From contig JAUTXW010001345.1 of the NCBI GenBank assembly GCA_030620095.1, positions 2,452,501 through 2,516,500 on the forward strand: a DNA stretch of 64,000 nt. The letters are read 5' to 3'. Below the pieces are notes generated by a model. The model made no database searches and had not been told where the DNA came from. It saw only the letters and a program-made list of their open reading frames with translations. Position numbers and translations under genes: made by a program. Positions 33,601 to 46,679 of the stretch are shown in pieces. Numbering within the stretch: position 1 is the stretch's first letter; every line of letters starts with the position of its first letter. Source of the DNA: Kuschelorhynchus macadamiae (Eukaryota > Arthropoda > Insecta > Coleoptera > Curculionidae).

Positions 33601-34838
33601 AGGAATGAGCGTAGGACAAATGGCGCACTTTTAATCACATTAACGTCATAAAAATGTACCTTTTCATTCTTGTTTATCAAAATCCACTCAGTTAATTTAT
33701 TAGAATTTTAATAAAATGATATAATATTACTCAGATTAAGGAGTTTTTTTCTTCTATATGTTTTTTGTGTTCCTAAATTCTCCCAGATTGCCTTCAACAG
33801 CTTCAATGCTATTTTTGTCAACTTGTTCCAACCGTTTTACTCTCTTTGATATTCAGGTGCAGTACCGAGATTGCACCTGAATATTTCGAAACATTATCAA
33901 AAAGTGTTGGGACTGCACCATCCTTCAGTTTTGGGTTTTTTCTGGGATATTCTTTGTACTCCCCAGCTACTACACATTAATTATATTACTGTCTAGTTTC
34001 AGACGCAAAAAAGGGGTTTTTATAACCGTTAGGTTTGAGGAGTTCCTATTTATCCATTTTCGATGTAAATCTTCATCCTTCAGCAAAACAAAATTCAAGA
34101 TAGTCATACTTTTTTCCTGACTTTTGTAATTCGACTTTCATCCAGCCACGCTAACCTCTAGGAATCCGTTGATGTTTTTGTCAGGAATGTAGAAAATAGA
34201 ATAATTATCCAAAGTTTTGATTTATGTCAAAAATATCCCGAATAGTGTCTATGAACCTAACTTCAATCATTCAGCAAGTACAAACTTTTAGGTTATTAAA
34301 CAATCCAACATTTTTTTATGAATAATAGAATAATGAAGACCGACCTGTACCATATATACATTAATCACCTAAATAACGAAATCTTGTAGAGAAAAACCGG
34401 AGCGACCCAATACAGATTAGAATGTAAACAAAGCAAAACATAGCCGCCTTAGGACTACGTTGGTCACGGGATTTCCATGCGCCATTTCCATTTACTATGT
34501 TAATTACTTAGACTTAAAAGTCACACGTGTTAGACCTTGCATTAGAAAAGCTTATAATTTTGATTCTCTTCTGATTTGGTTATTACGATAATAAAACTGT
34601 GTGCCTACAACTTCAATAAAACTTTAATTAGACCACCCTGTAATATGCAAATAGGTTTTCTACGGAATAAGAGAAGTACAGATTTTGTGCCACAAACAAA
34701 AATTAACTAAAAGATTTTTTTGTATCGTTATCAAGAAACATTTTACAGTTTACTTACTCAGTTCGTGGAAAAGTATTGGCGAAGAGAGTTGTATTATTTC
34801 TCCTGTTGTTAGTCCTAGTGTTCGAACTTGTCGATTTA
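33601..34838. other. Unassigned DNA with one perfect hairpin
   Basis: No gene is seen. A 13-bp perfect inverted repeat, ATATTCAGGTGCA (33849-33861) and its complement (33872-33884), is separated by 10 bases. A 'CCACCCTGTAA' at about 34624-34634 looks like the right terminus of a Tc1/mariner-type element, without a partner that I could place. Confidence 0.4.
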
Positions 34839-34839
34839 A

Positions 34840-35258
34840 TTTAAAAAGGAATGGTTTACTCAACTCCTAAAAGAATTGTAATGATTGCATTATTTCAGGA
34901 AAACAACAGATGTGCTATCACAGGCAGTGAAGTTTTTAATCAACACGAAGTAAATGAAGATGACTACGACAGACGCTTGCTATTGTGTAAATTCTTTAGT
35001 GAAATTATAATTGGCAATCCGGATTTTATTTTTTAGTATTCAGACTGATTATTATTTTTACTTAATAGAAAAATGAATCGTTCACAACTACTGATATTAG
35101 TTAAATCAAAATCTAAGGGAATTTTGTTAAGTTTTTACACAATATCCCAAACAATCTAAATGTGTGGGTCAGAGTATTTGTTGACTGATTTTTTCTACAA
35201 GAAAATTTTACTGGAACAATTTAAAATGATGAACATTTTATAAAAAAAAACTGGTCGT
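34840..35258 (+). pseudogene. Mariner-like transposase relic, interrupted by the hAT element
   Basis: The piece from 34851 encodes TPKRIVMIALFQENNRCAIT and EVFNQHEVNEDDYDRR, closely matched by the relic at 38.87 kb. After a stop, YSD then LLFLLNRKMNRSQ (about 35038-35090) corresponds to the FSDESxFxLNG catalytic block, with a stop in place of Glu. LNVWVRVFVD near 35160-35185 is the LNVWAGIF block. The hAT element then begins at 35267, so the hAT landed in this older relic. Confidence 0.6.
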
Positions 35259-35422
35259 GTTTCAGTTAGGGTTGCCACCTTTTTGAAAAGTGAAAAAAGG
35301 ACATTGGACCTGGATCCTGGATGGGGGGTGGGGGGTGGGGGGGGGGTGTTTGGAAAAAAACGAGTACAAATTAAGTTAGTATATTTCAAATTAGCCGATA
35401 TTATTAAAATAAAACTGTCTAT

Positions 35423-37528
35423 CTAATTAAATTTAAAAGAATATTTGGAATTAGATTTTGCTGCCTTCAAAACAACTTCATTGCTTTTAATGGAATCGTA
35501 AAATTCCTGGCAATTTTCTTTAAAATTAAAATAAATCAATAATTCTGAGCGAATTAATTCTGTCGAGCAACGATTTCTTTCGTCTCGCCATTTGGTGGCC
35601 ATTACAGAAAAAATTCTTTCAGAAAATGCTGAACTGGCCGGAACACTTAACAAAAATGAAATCAATGAAAAAATATTTTCAGTATTATTGAAACGTTTAA
35701 AAAGAAATTGCCATTTTTTTGGTGTGCTTAAATTTAAAAGCTCGTTTTCATTTGCTTGGTAACTTTCTGAAATCTGCATCACCTCATCAAAAAGCTGGTT
35801 CATATTAATTTTTAGATTTGGATTATTAATTTTTTCGATAATTAGCTCAAAATCTGAAAATGATGGAAATTTTAATTTTATGTTTAATTTACTGACGACA
35901 CTGTGCCAACTATCTTCAGAAAAGTCGTACCATTTTTCAATGTATTGGATAGATCTTTGATAAAACGCATTAAAATCATTTTGTAGTTTTTTCTTACTAG
36001 TCGCGTCAAGAGAGTTTAACTTAACCTTGGTTTCAAAGCCATAAAAATTATTTTCTAGCCTATTGATTAGGGTCTTTCTTAAGTCAGTCATTATACTGAA
36101 TAAGTCGAGCGCAGTTGTTTCGTTAGATTCAATTTTTTTAATAAAAGTTTCGAAAACAGTAAGTATATGATTACAAAAAAGAAGATAAATCTCAACTTCA
36201 GGCGAAACAGTACCACTATTCTCATCTATTCTCAGCAGCTTTTTGATGTGTGAAGGGCTGTTTTCTGTACTTAAAAAGTAACTACAAAGAGCTACATAAT
36301 TGCTTAATATCCGTTCTACACACGGATTTAGAGACAACCAACGAGTACCAACGTGTCTTAGTAATTCCCGCCATTGACAATCTGTAAATTCGTGAAAAGA
36401 TTTAAGTTCTTTCCGGCGTTTGGCAGATACTGAAAAATGGGAGTAAATTTTAAGAATAAGGTTTTCAACATCTAAACTCAAAGCATCCATTGAAAACTTC
36501 ACGCAGTTATGTATAACATGAGCATGGCAATTTCCTTTTAGCAGGTGTTGATTTTTTGTGGATACATTGGTAAAAAGGCTGTGATTGGCACCGAAGTTTG
36601 AATTGGTGTTATTGGCACTTAATGCAGAAACTTGACTCCAGTCTAATTTAAGTTCGTTTAAACTATCATTTACCATGGTAAACATCCCATCAGCACTTTC
36701 ATCACTATTTTCACAAAAGTGCAGCAAGAAATTTTGAAGTCCGTATTGAATTGTAAAAAATTGTACTGAAATTGGAAAAAATTTAACATTTTTTCTGTTA
36801 GAAGCATCCAACTGAATACTAAAGAAAAGTTTTGGAACATGGTTTTTCAAAAGTTCAATCACTTTTTGCAGTGCAATTGGACCTAGAACATTTTTCACAA
36901 TTGATTCACTTTTGGTTCTTCCACATGAAAGTTTGGATGCTATTTTTGAATCAACATATATTTTTGTGTCCAATTTAAATGAGCAATCCAAAGAATTATA
37001 TGACTGGTTATGCTTCACACAGTGGAAAATTTTACATATTTCTGTTAAAATTACATGAGATTCTTCCTGAGAATTTTTTTTGACAAAAAATGTTTCCATG
37101 GAATGTGAGCTTTTCGCTGCAGAAATTTTTTGCTTGTGCATCTTACTTTCATTGTGTTGCTTTATTGCAGACAGTCCCATGTTTCCAACTGTGAATAAAA
37201 GCAGGCAACTTTTACAAAATGCGTTGGTTGCGCCTTGCTTTAGCCAGCCGTATTTAGTTTCCCACTCTTTGTTGTAATAAGTTGCTCTCTTTTTTTTAGG
37301 AGGAGGAGGAGGGGTAGTACAGGTACTGGTTCCGGTTCTGGCTTTAGATTGACAATCCTAAATAAAAAACATATTTTAATTTTAATATTCAAACATATTA
37401 GCTGAAAAACTAAAAACCTTCGCCGCCCCTGTAGAGCTACTTCCACCATTTTCAGTACAATCACCATCACCGTTATTGACAAACCTTTCTGCTACTTCAG
37501 TCACATCATCTACGTTATCTACATCCAT
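35423..37528 (-). CDS. hAT transposase, two exons, 681 codons, second catalytic Asp apparently Asn
   Basis: Exon 1 (37528-37418) starts MDVDNVDDVTEVAERFV. A 60-base GT-AG intron (37417-37358) follows. Exon 2 (37357-35423) continues in phase to TAG. The N-terminus has a Pro-rich stretch and basic KKKR, then a BED-like finger (CKSC at residues 85-88, His 105 and 111). The catalytic fold shows FSIQLDASN (Asp221), CHAHVIHN (Cys314, His317) and GTRWLSL. The C-terminal hAT dimerisation region is SSAFSERIFSVMATKWRDER (Glu617). The motif expected to hold the second Asp, usually A-D-N-T-N-x-N-F-G in relatives, reads SANNTNSNFG, so residue 286 is Asn (AAT at 36613-36611). The gene is open end to end but may be catalytically dead, or the alignment may be wrong. 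I infer the intron from phase and splice sites only. Confidence 0.85.
37358..37417 (-). other. Predicted 60-bp intron of the hAT transposase
   Basis: The donor AAG|GTTTTT and acceptor TTTATTTAG|GATTG join exon 1 and exon 2 in the same phase. Without splicing, exon 1 would meet stops. The length is typical of short insect introns, and the predicted intron at 60991-61050 is also 60 bases. Confidence 0.75.
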
Positions 37529-38839
37529 TTTATCACTGGGACTGGCGGACTGGGTTGTTAATTTTGTTAATTCACCAAAACCAAACTAAAGTCAAACCAG
37601 GACCAGATTAATTAAGTAATAGAAACTTGAAATAAAACCAAAAACTCATGCAACAACAAACAACAGGGAAATAAAGCTAGCTAGATACAAAAATTGCAAC
37701 TTGCAACCACTTTAATGATTAAAAATATAGACTTATCGCCAGTAGGTAAACTTCATAAAGACGATGAAGTATAATAAAGAAAAACCACTATAAAATAATT
37801 AAAAATAGGATTTTTTACTTTTCAATATCAACGATCAACTACAAACCGCGAAAAAAGCGGGAACGGGAACAAATAAATGTCAAATGTCGCACGGACGACA
37901 GGGAAATGTGGGCGATGTTATGTTACTGTTCTTCCTTTTTTACATTGGGTAAATAAAGACAGCGATATCCCGATATCATCGAGCTCTCCCGACGCGCGAA
38001 ATTTCAGCCTAGAAAATAACGACTATTCGCAGGTTGGGGTGCTGCGCTGTTGTCGATTGTTAGCCGCGGTTGCCGGAAGAATTTACGAGTCACAGCAGTG
38101 CCGTGCTGTTGTCAATAGTTTATAAGTAAGTAAAAAGGACATTTTGTGGCAAAAAAAGTCACAAGGACAATTTGTCTGAAAAAAGGACTGTCCTTTTCAA
38201 AAAAGGACAGGTGGCAACCCTAGTTTCAGTACGCATCTGCTAAAATTTCTTGACCCCAGTCAGCTAACTTTTTTTTCATTTTTGTGCACAGCTTGTAAAT
38301 TCTAAGATAAATGTATTTATGTTTTTCTGAGTTGTGATCTCTTCAGTCCTCTCAAACATTTTACTAGATCGACACTGGTAATTTTTACAAGATCAGATTC
38401 CTGTTCGGTAACTGTGTTTGATGTTTCCCATTATTTAGAAATTATTTAGTAAAATGTTCACTTTCGTATAACTAATTTGAAGGTTATTAGCATGGCAATT
38501 TAACCATTTTTTTCCATTTAATATGAGGTTTCTCCTGCGAAGGTAGCACAATTGGCGAAGGCGATCCAAGTGTTATCCTTGCTGGGCTTCCACTTTAATC
38601 TCTAAGAAAATTTGAAAATTGTCAAAAAATCTAAGAGTTACAAGTTTAAATTACAAAATGAGAAATGAAACGAATTTGATTTTAAAATATCTTGAAATGT
38701 ACTTATAATGTAATATCTTTGCATATATAAAACATTAAAACATTTTCATTCCCAGATTGTACGCGGAGTGACGCGATTTGTTTTCTTGTATTTCTTATTA
38801 TAACTTGGTACTAACCCGTTTTTTTTTTGTTTGAAAATT

Positions 38840-39500
38840 GCAGGTTACGGTATAATCATTTATATACCAAATGGCCAAATTTCGCCTAATTGGCAAATAT
38901 AAAAGAAATGATTTAGTCACTCCTAAAAAGATTATAAAAATCGAATTACTTCAGGAAAACAACGGATGTCCTATAACAGCCAGAGAAGTCTTTAATCAAC
39001 TCGATGTAAGTGAAGATGACTACGACAGATGCTCGCAGTGCTGGGAAGTCATTAGCGAAATGATAATTGGCAATCTAGATTCTGTTTTTAATTTTTCAGG
39101 GGAATGAATATTTTCACTTATTGAAAGGTGAATCGTCGCAACTGCCGATATTGGTTAGATGAAAATTTAAGGGAATTTCTTATGGAATATACTGGAAAGT
39201 TAAATGTGTGGGCCGTAATATTTGTTGATCATCTCGCTGGTCCTTTCCGACAACAAGAGACTTGTATTGGAGACTTATTTACGTTTGAATATATCGGAAA
39301 ATACAATCAATCGAAGTATTACAAAAATAATTGAAATTTATAAACATTATACAAAAAATCAAGCTCTTCCACGATGACGAAACATTTATAGTTGGATTGG
39401 CGGAAGGTAGCCTATTGAGTAGCACGATTATAGTCGAATGCGGTCTTATCGTGCGGGTCCAAAGGTCACCAACATTATGAATCAAATCGGAAAACACAGT
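38840..39500 (+). pseudogene. Second copy of the mariner-like transposase relic
   Basis: From the ATG at 38871 the frame reads TPKKIIKIELLQENNGCPIT and EVFNQLDVSEDDYDRC, paralogous to 34851. At 39095 FSGE replaces the expected FSDE, so the first catalytic Asp is lost. The next frame has NCRYWLDENLREFLMEY, KLNVWAVIFVDHLAGPF and a decayed WIGRRGPIE-like block near 39400. Stops and shifts throughout. It lies in the same orientation as the 34.8-kb relic, 4 kb away across the hAT. Confidence 0.65.
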
Positions 39501-40014
39501 GAATACCAAAATGTTGTGTGATTCTTTTATCGAGCTATTAAATCTCGATGGGCTATTTACAAATATACAGGGAGAAAGAAAATAGTTTTTATTATATTAC
39601 GCAATATTATTAAGATAGCCACTTAATATCATTTTATATATTAAATGCAGAAGGTCTAAATAAGAAAATTCGGTAAATATGTATTTGGTTAAAATTTTTT
39701 GCTTGGCAAAATCAAAAATACACAAAATGGCAAGCGCCTTAATAAAGTCGGAAGGCGGTTCGAATCAGTGGAACAATCAGGATATGTTCTGTTTATACAG
39801 CCACTTAATGAAAGTGAGATTTTTTTATCAGTCATCAAAAATTATGAGCCCCGCTTGACCTAAAAATCTAACCACTTATACAGTGCCATTTATTTAAATG
39901 CGGGCCACCCCTGTGCAAAGAAAACTTGTTTTTTTTTGAATTGTGATAACAAAAAAATTTTATTTTGCAAAAATATTATACACTTTTGTTAAAAACACAA
40001 GATAATTAGTTATT

Positions 40015-40295
<281 letters not shown>

Positions 40296-40477
40296 CGTTA
40301 GCGTGGTAAAGCGATTTTACCGATTTTTGTAATTAATAAAAAAATTTACTTATTTTAAACACGCTTAAAAATTGGAACAAGTATTCTATAATTATTTATT
40401 TATTGCCTACAAAATTACAAATGTACTAAAAAATTAAGCAAAAAATGGTGTCAAATCTAATAAAAAAAATTTTAAAT

Positions 40478-40715
40478 TAAAATTCACTGGCTAATATCCA
40501 GGAGCCAGTGGCAAAAGCTCTGAGAATCCGTATAAGGAATGTACAGAAACTTGTGCATGAAAAAAAAACATAATTTATTTCCGAAGAAGATTGTAGAAAT
40601 GTACACGAAAAAATCCAAAGGCAAAAGACTTAAATTACAATGCAAAAATGGATATTTATAATGCAATTTATGATTTATACACGTCAAAGACTAATATAAT
40701 CCTTCAGAAACTTTT
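40478..40715 (+). pseudogene. Inverted partial copy of the adjacent DDE transposase N-terminus
   Basis: The plus strand here ('ggctaatatccaggagccagtggcaaaagctctgag', 'tgtacacgaaaaaatccaaaggcaaaagactta') matches the reverse complement of about 41505-41745, the N-terminal part of the neighbouring transposase. The two copies point towards each other and are separated by the transposase body. It has its own stops. Confidence 0.75.
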
Positions 40716-40729
40716 TAATATTATAGACT

Positions 40730-41800
40730 AAAAAATATCATCATCACTTAAAAAGTCCTCATCTTCTGAGTCGTCCTCAAATGGCGCAATGATCATTGGT
40801 GCTATTTCGACATCTAGAACTCGTTCTCCGTATGTTCCACAGATTTCTTCCAGTACTCCGGCGTAATATAAATTAATGAATCTTGCCAAACAATTTGCAC
40901 TTCATCTGATGTAAGACCATCGTTCACGTGTTTTTCGTAATATGATTTTGCCCCAGCCCATACTAATTCTATTGCGTTAAGCTGGCAATGGTATGGCGGC
41001 AGAATGATAAGATGCATTGTCCAGAACGATTAAAGAAGGAGCATCTAAATTTGGAATCAGTTATTCTTTTAACCACTTTCCGAACAGTTCACAGTTCATA
41101 TTATCATGGTAGTTCATACTTTTGGATGTTGAAGAAAACAGTAAACTTGCACCTGGGAGAAATCCTGCTGAAGGACCTGCTTACAAAATGATGAACCGTT
41201 TTCCCGTCCCACATTCCTTTTTTCTCTTGACACTTTTACTCGCCCTGCCAAGATTTCGAACCACTTCCATTAGAAAATATCCAAGTCTCGTCTAAAAATA
41301 CCACTTTTCTAAATTTTGAATTAACATTTTCCGTGTATTTCTTTAAAAACTGGATACGCTGACTCGCTATATGTGGCAACTTGCATAAAAATCTTCGATT
41401 ACAGTCCTTTTTATATCGAAAACCCAACATTTTTATTAATTTCGACAACGATTTTAGTCCAATTTCCAATATGCCTCGTTTTTTTAAAGCTTCTTTTAAA
41501 ACTTGAAGGGTTATATTAGTTTTTGATGTGTATAATCGTAAATTTCATTACGAACATCCATTTTTACATTGTCACTTAAGTCTTTTGCCTTTGGATTTTT
41601 TCGTGTACATTTCTTAATCTTCTTCAGTAGTAAATTATGTTTTTTTTCTTGCACAATTTTCTGCATAGCCCTTATACCGATTCCCAGAGCTTTTACTACT
41701 GTCTCCTGGGTATTGGCCGGTGAATTTTCATTTTCGTAATATTTTATTAGATTTAATACAATTTTTTCGCTTGTGGATGCAAAAAACCCGAAAATTGTTT
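40730..41800 (-). pseudogene. Tc1/mariner-like DDE transposase, fragmented
   Basis: Minus-strand order from 41785: SEKIVLNLIKYYENENSPAN and ETVVKALGIGIRAMQKIVQ (helix-turn-helix region). After a shift, LQVLKEALKKRGILEIGLKS and VVFLDETWIFSNGSGSKSW (first Asp) follow. A decayed stretch with IPNLDAPSLIVLDNASYHSA (second Asp, about 41055) comes next. Then HLIILPPYHCQLNAIELVWA (third region, about 41015-40958). The acidic tail EDDSEDEDFLSDDDIF ends at 40729. The order and tail match full-length members of the family, so the copy is nearly complete but broken by at least three frameshifts. Confidence 0.8.
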
Positions 41801-41809
41801 TCTATTACT

Positions 41810-42605
41810 TATTTTGTCACTGACTTGTCAATCTGACTTTGAAGTGACATCGCTCAAAGATTTTTGTAACTGCTGGTATTTATATGTTAATCCTCTTTTT
41901 TTATATGAAAATATCATAGGTCTATCTAATTCATATTTCGGATTTTATGCGGAGGATATGATTACACGTAATAAAAGAAAAACAAACTTAAAAAGTTTGT
42001 TGTTGATAAATCGTATGACCCGCACGATAACACTGCTTTTGACTATACCGGATTTACCTCCACTGAATTACTTTCTGTTAGGACACCCCAAAATGAATAA
42101 TTATACTACTGATTCCGATTCAGTAAATATGTTACAACAATGGATATTAAATAAATGCCACAAAATAATTTCAGAAAAGCATCATAACTTCCCAAGACGG
42201 TTTGAACATAATTCCTGCTACTGTCTGGAAGCTGAAGGTGGTCAGTTTTAACATTTAAGAAATCAATACCTACCATTTATTTAATGCATTTCATATACGA
42301 TTTATAGGTATCTTATAAACCGCATTTAACAAACTACGTGGCTAAGGAGAAGAAGATATCTTAATTGAACGTATTGTTGGCGTTGAAATGATAATAATAC
42401 GCTATAAAATGAATTAATCCTCGGCGCCCTTTTCGATTTAAAAGGGGAGCAGCTTTATATGCAGATATGTGAAATGTAAAATACAGTAATACAAGTAAAC
42501 CAGAGATTCCATATTTTACAACACAAAATTAGACTTGCCACTTAAGGAGAATTGATATTGCTCATATCTATCAGAAAAATCAATAGTAAGTTAATGTGAA
42601 TGACA

Positions 42606-42670
<65 letters not shown>

Positions 42671-43260
42671 TACCAAAACAAACTAGTTGTATTTCTACTG
42701 AATATAGGAGTAATATAATAATACTTCTACATAGTATATTTATATGAATTGATATTGCTTATTATTATCTCAGATAAATCAACAAAATTAATTCCAATAA
42801 CATATAAATCTGCATCATAATATGAGATTTTTGTTATTATTAGTTTAGGTATATTTATTATTTATGGAGTATTTTTACTTTAAAAATAGTGAAAATTAGG
42901 TCGATAGAGTATATCTGTTGCATTTGATATATTTTTAAAAAATACAACTGCGGTTATTTTAATTTCTTTTTAAAGCAAAAACCGCGCATAAATATAAAAT
43001 TTGCTTTATCTAGGGCTAATAGCTCAAGTCCTGACTGTGGTGATTCGTCTCTCTGTATTGAAGAGGTGACTACAAGCGAAACACTTCCTGCAATAAAAAT
43101 AATTATAATAATTACTGGTTTTTATTTTATTACATTGTTCATTTCGTATTAAATTAAAATAATTAATTAAAAAAGTGTTTCCATCTCGAAGTAGAATAAT
43201 ACAAGTTACAAGTGTGTGAAGCGGCTTCAGAGCTTATTCAAGGAATATCCTTATTATTTT
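41810..43260. other. Unassigned DNA with a (TA)n run
   Basis: No gene recognised. (TA)n at 42608-42666. At about 43055-43090, 'ttgaagaggtgactacaagcgaaac' resembles a hammerhead core of a PLE pLTR (one core mismatch), but I could not complete the fold. Confidence 0.35.
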
Positions 43261-43268
43261 AACACTTA

Positions 43269-43570
43269 CCGTCTAGTTGTTTAATGCTTGGATTAAAATC
43301 TCCTTCAAGTATTTTATTAAGAGACTTCTGCCATTCGCTAAGTACGATAGGTACGTTTTTGGTCTGCTTCAAATCGATCTTTTTCTTCAAACGGGTTTTC
43401 ATGTTGTTCACTTTTTCATTACTTGCCCTTGTGTCATAGCTACTCCATAGTTTTGCTGCAATTCGTTTTTCATTTGACCTCTCTTTTTTTGGTTTCGCGG
43501 CTGGAACTTGAGATTTATCTAATGTATGTTTATATTTCTTTAGTAACTGAACAAACGCCACCTCACTGCT
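43269..43570 (-). CDS. Candidate internal exon, Myb/SANT-like or similar (unidentified)
   Basis: An open stretch on the minus strand is bounded by an acceptor-like TTTCTTAG|CAG near 43571 and a canonical donor GGTAAGT at about 43270. It encodes SEVAFVQLLKKYKHTLDKSQ, then NEKRIAAKLWSSYDTRASN, NMKTRLKKKIDLKQTKN and LSEWQKSLNKILEGDFNPS, a basic, helix-rich sequence of about 100 residues with no stop. The pattern resembles Myb/SANT-like or related DNA-binding domains common in insect genes and transposons, but I cannot name it. No neighbouring exon was found. It is the best candidate for a non-relic coding segment outside the transposons. Confidence 0.4.
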
Positions 43571-43964
43571 AAGAAACCACTGACCTATAATGTTTCTAAT
43601 TCATCATTTTTTGTGGGTATATCTTGCAGGTTAAGACGAGTGCTCGAGATACTTGAGATTAAGCCAAACGGTAGAGCAAATGCTCAGCTTTAGTTTATTC
43701 ATACCAACATAAGTAAAAGTTCAGTCTCCGATCATTTGCTCGGTGCTCAGACTCAGACTTTGTAAGTACCTCTCACTGATTGATACGTTTATGATATATT
43801 GTTATGAAGCAATATTAAGTACTGTAAAAGTAAGTAAATGCGGGTAGTCTGAATCTAGAATACATAAACGCATTAGGTAGTATATTCCCATAAATCCATC
43901 CATCTATTCGAACGCCAGAAAGAAAGCTTCGAAAATGCTAAATGTGATTTTGGGGAAACGTCAG

Positions 43965-44990
<1,026 letters not shown>

Positions 44991-46660
44991 AAAAGTTTTT
45001 GAAATTGCTAGGATAAATCATTTATGAAAGGCAAAGAAATGTTTGTGATTTAATTCGTTATTTAAAAATTATGTGTTGCTAAATCGCTTAAATTAGACGG
45101 TTGCTTTGCTTCTACAATAATATTTTCATTGAATTAATATAAGAGAGTTTATTTGAACTTTTAAAGGGTAAAAACAATGCATATGCTGATCTAACATTAA
45201 AATAACATACTATGGAAGTGGCTCCAACAAGAACAAGTTAACACATTGTTAACGTACAGCTGAGCACAGCATCATCGCAAAACCAACATATTTTATCTTA
45301 AAATAACTTTTCGTTTGTTGATTCAAGTATTTTAAAACTAACATAGCGAAATTGGTTGAGTTAGCCATTTAATTTTTTTCAGTGACACAGATGCACTAAC
45401 ATACATAAAACCAACGTTAAGTTCTTCTGTAAATAGTTTTGGACTATTTTTCAATGCTAAAATATTTCTAATAATTTTCAACCTTTCGTGTAGAAACAAG
45501 CATTTACTTATTATGTCACAAAAAGTGGAAAAACATAAGATTCGTAAAGGATATATAAATACTGATAAAATAATATTATTAATGCTTTTTAAAAATTTCA
45601 CAGAATGTCAAGTTAAAAAAAGTCTTTTTGTGTCTATTGTTTAAGAAATATATCTGGTTGACAAAGCAGAGAAAATAATCCCTAAACTTAAAAATTGCAT
45701 TTTACGAGTGAGAATAGATTTTTTTTAAAACTAAAATGTAAAAATATATAGACGTAAATGAATACAAAAAATATAATAAAAAAATTAAACTAATCTAAGA
45801 ATGAAAACTAAAATATTTTATATTATGCGTTGTTGCCGCTTCTACCTTAAACCGGTGGCAACATCCGTTTTGAAAAATATACCCTGTATATTGTTGCATT
45901 TTTGCATTGCCCTGAACATTCTAAACATTTTTTGCGTTATGTTTCCTATATCTAAATTCAATTATTTTCGAGAAAATGGCGCCTGAAAATTGTCATTTCT
46001 GACCCTTTGAAGCTCTCTCATTAATTTCTAATGTTTTCTAACAAAAACTTAGTGACTTGGTTGCTATGGCATAGTAAGTACAGGTAACAGAGGTAATTTG
46101 TTTTAAAATATTTGTTAGGTAACCTTTTCACGAAAATGTAAATTATATTATAACTAGAATAAGATTTTAAACGATCGTAGATAAAATTTTATACGATACA
46201 CGTGTGATACATCGTTATTCACATACGCGTGTGAAAGTTGCATAACGAGTGCGTAGCTCGCTTTGATCCCATTTGTATCGTAAATATCGTCCCCTATCTC
46301 ACGTAAAGACGTAACTGACAAAAATCGAAAAAATGAGTTACACCACTTGAGACTTCTCTACAAGCACAACTTTTATCTCACGAAGTGCCGCAACTGTACC
46401 TCTCCCGGTGTCACGGCAGTGATGGTGTTTGGATTCGGCGTATCTGACAATCAACACCAAATTTTTCTCCCGTATAAGCACGTGCAGTTACGTCCCTTCG
46501 TGTGCCTCAAATTTATTGGCTACGCTTGAAAAAGAGAGCTGACGTATCTACAGTACACGCGGTCATGGAGTGATAGACTAAATTCTAACCTCAAAATTTA
46601 GTAAATTGTGGTTGGAAATCTGCATTCACAAACGTTGTAGCTCGTCACCTAAATGTTACG
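44991..46660. other. Unassigned DNA
   Basis: No gene that I can support. At about 46400-46470 the frame VTAVMVFGFGVSDNQHQIFL faintly resembles a mariner block (VMVFG...SDG) but has no supporting neighbours. Confidence 0.35.
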
Positions 46661-46679
46661 GATACACTATAAAAGACCA

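Larger units (their letters stand above)
35267..38222 (-). mobile_element. Complete hAT transposon with 8-bp target-site duplication
   Basis: Terminal inverted repeats TAGGGTTGCCACCT (35267-35280) and its exact complement (38209-38222) are flanked by the same 8 bases GTTTCAGT at 35259-35266 and 38223-38230. An 8-bp duplication and short TIRs are the hallmark of hAT. Subterminal AAAGGAC motifs recur at both ends (about 35296; 38134, 38164, 38182, 38203) and probably bind transposase. A G-rich run, G6-T-G6-T-G10, lies at about 35322-35347. The element is 2,956 bases and encloses one spliced transposase gene on the minus strand. The perfect ends and open gene suggest a fairly recent insertion. 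Confidence 0.95.

Noticed and set aside
46347..46529. Frame with VMVFGFGVSDNQHQIFL as a mariner block
   Set aside because: One weak motif in a 60-codon frame with no first, second or third Asp blocks around it.
46665..46676. TATAAAAG upstream of the 46.7-kb relic as an active promoter
   Set aside because: No initiator at the right spacing that I could defend, and the downstream gene is broken.
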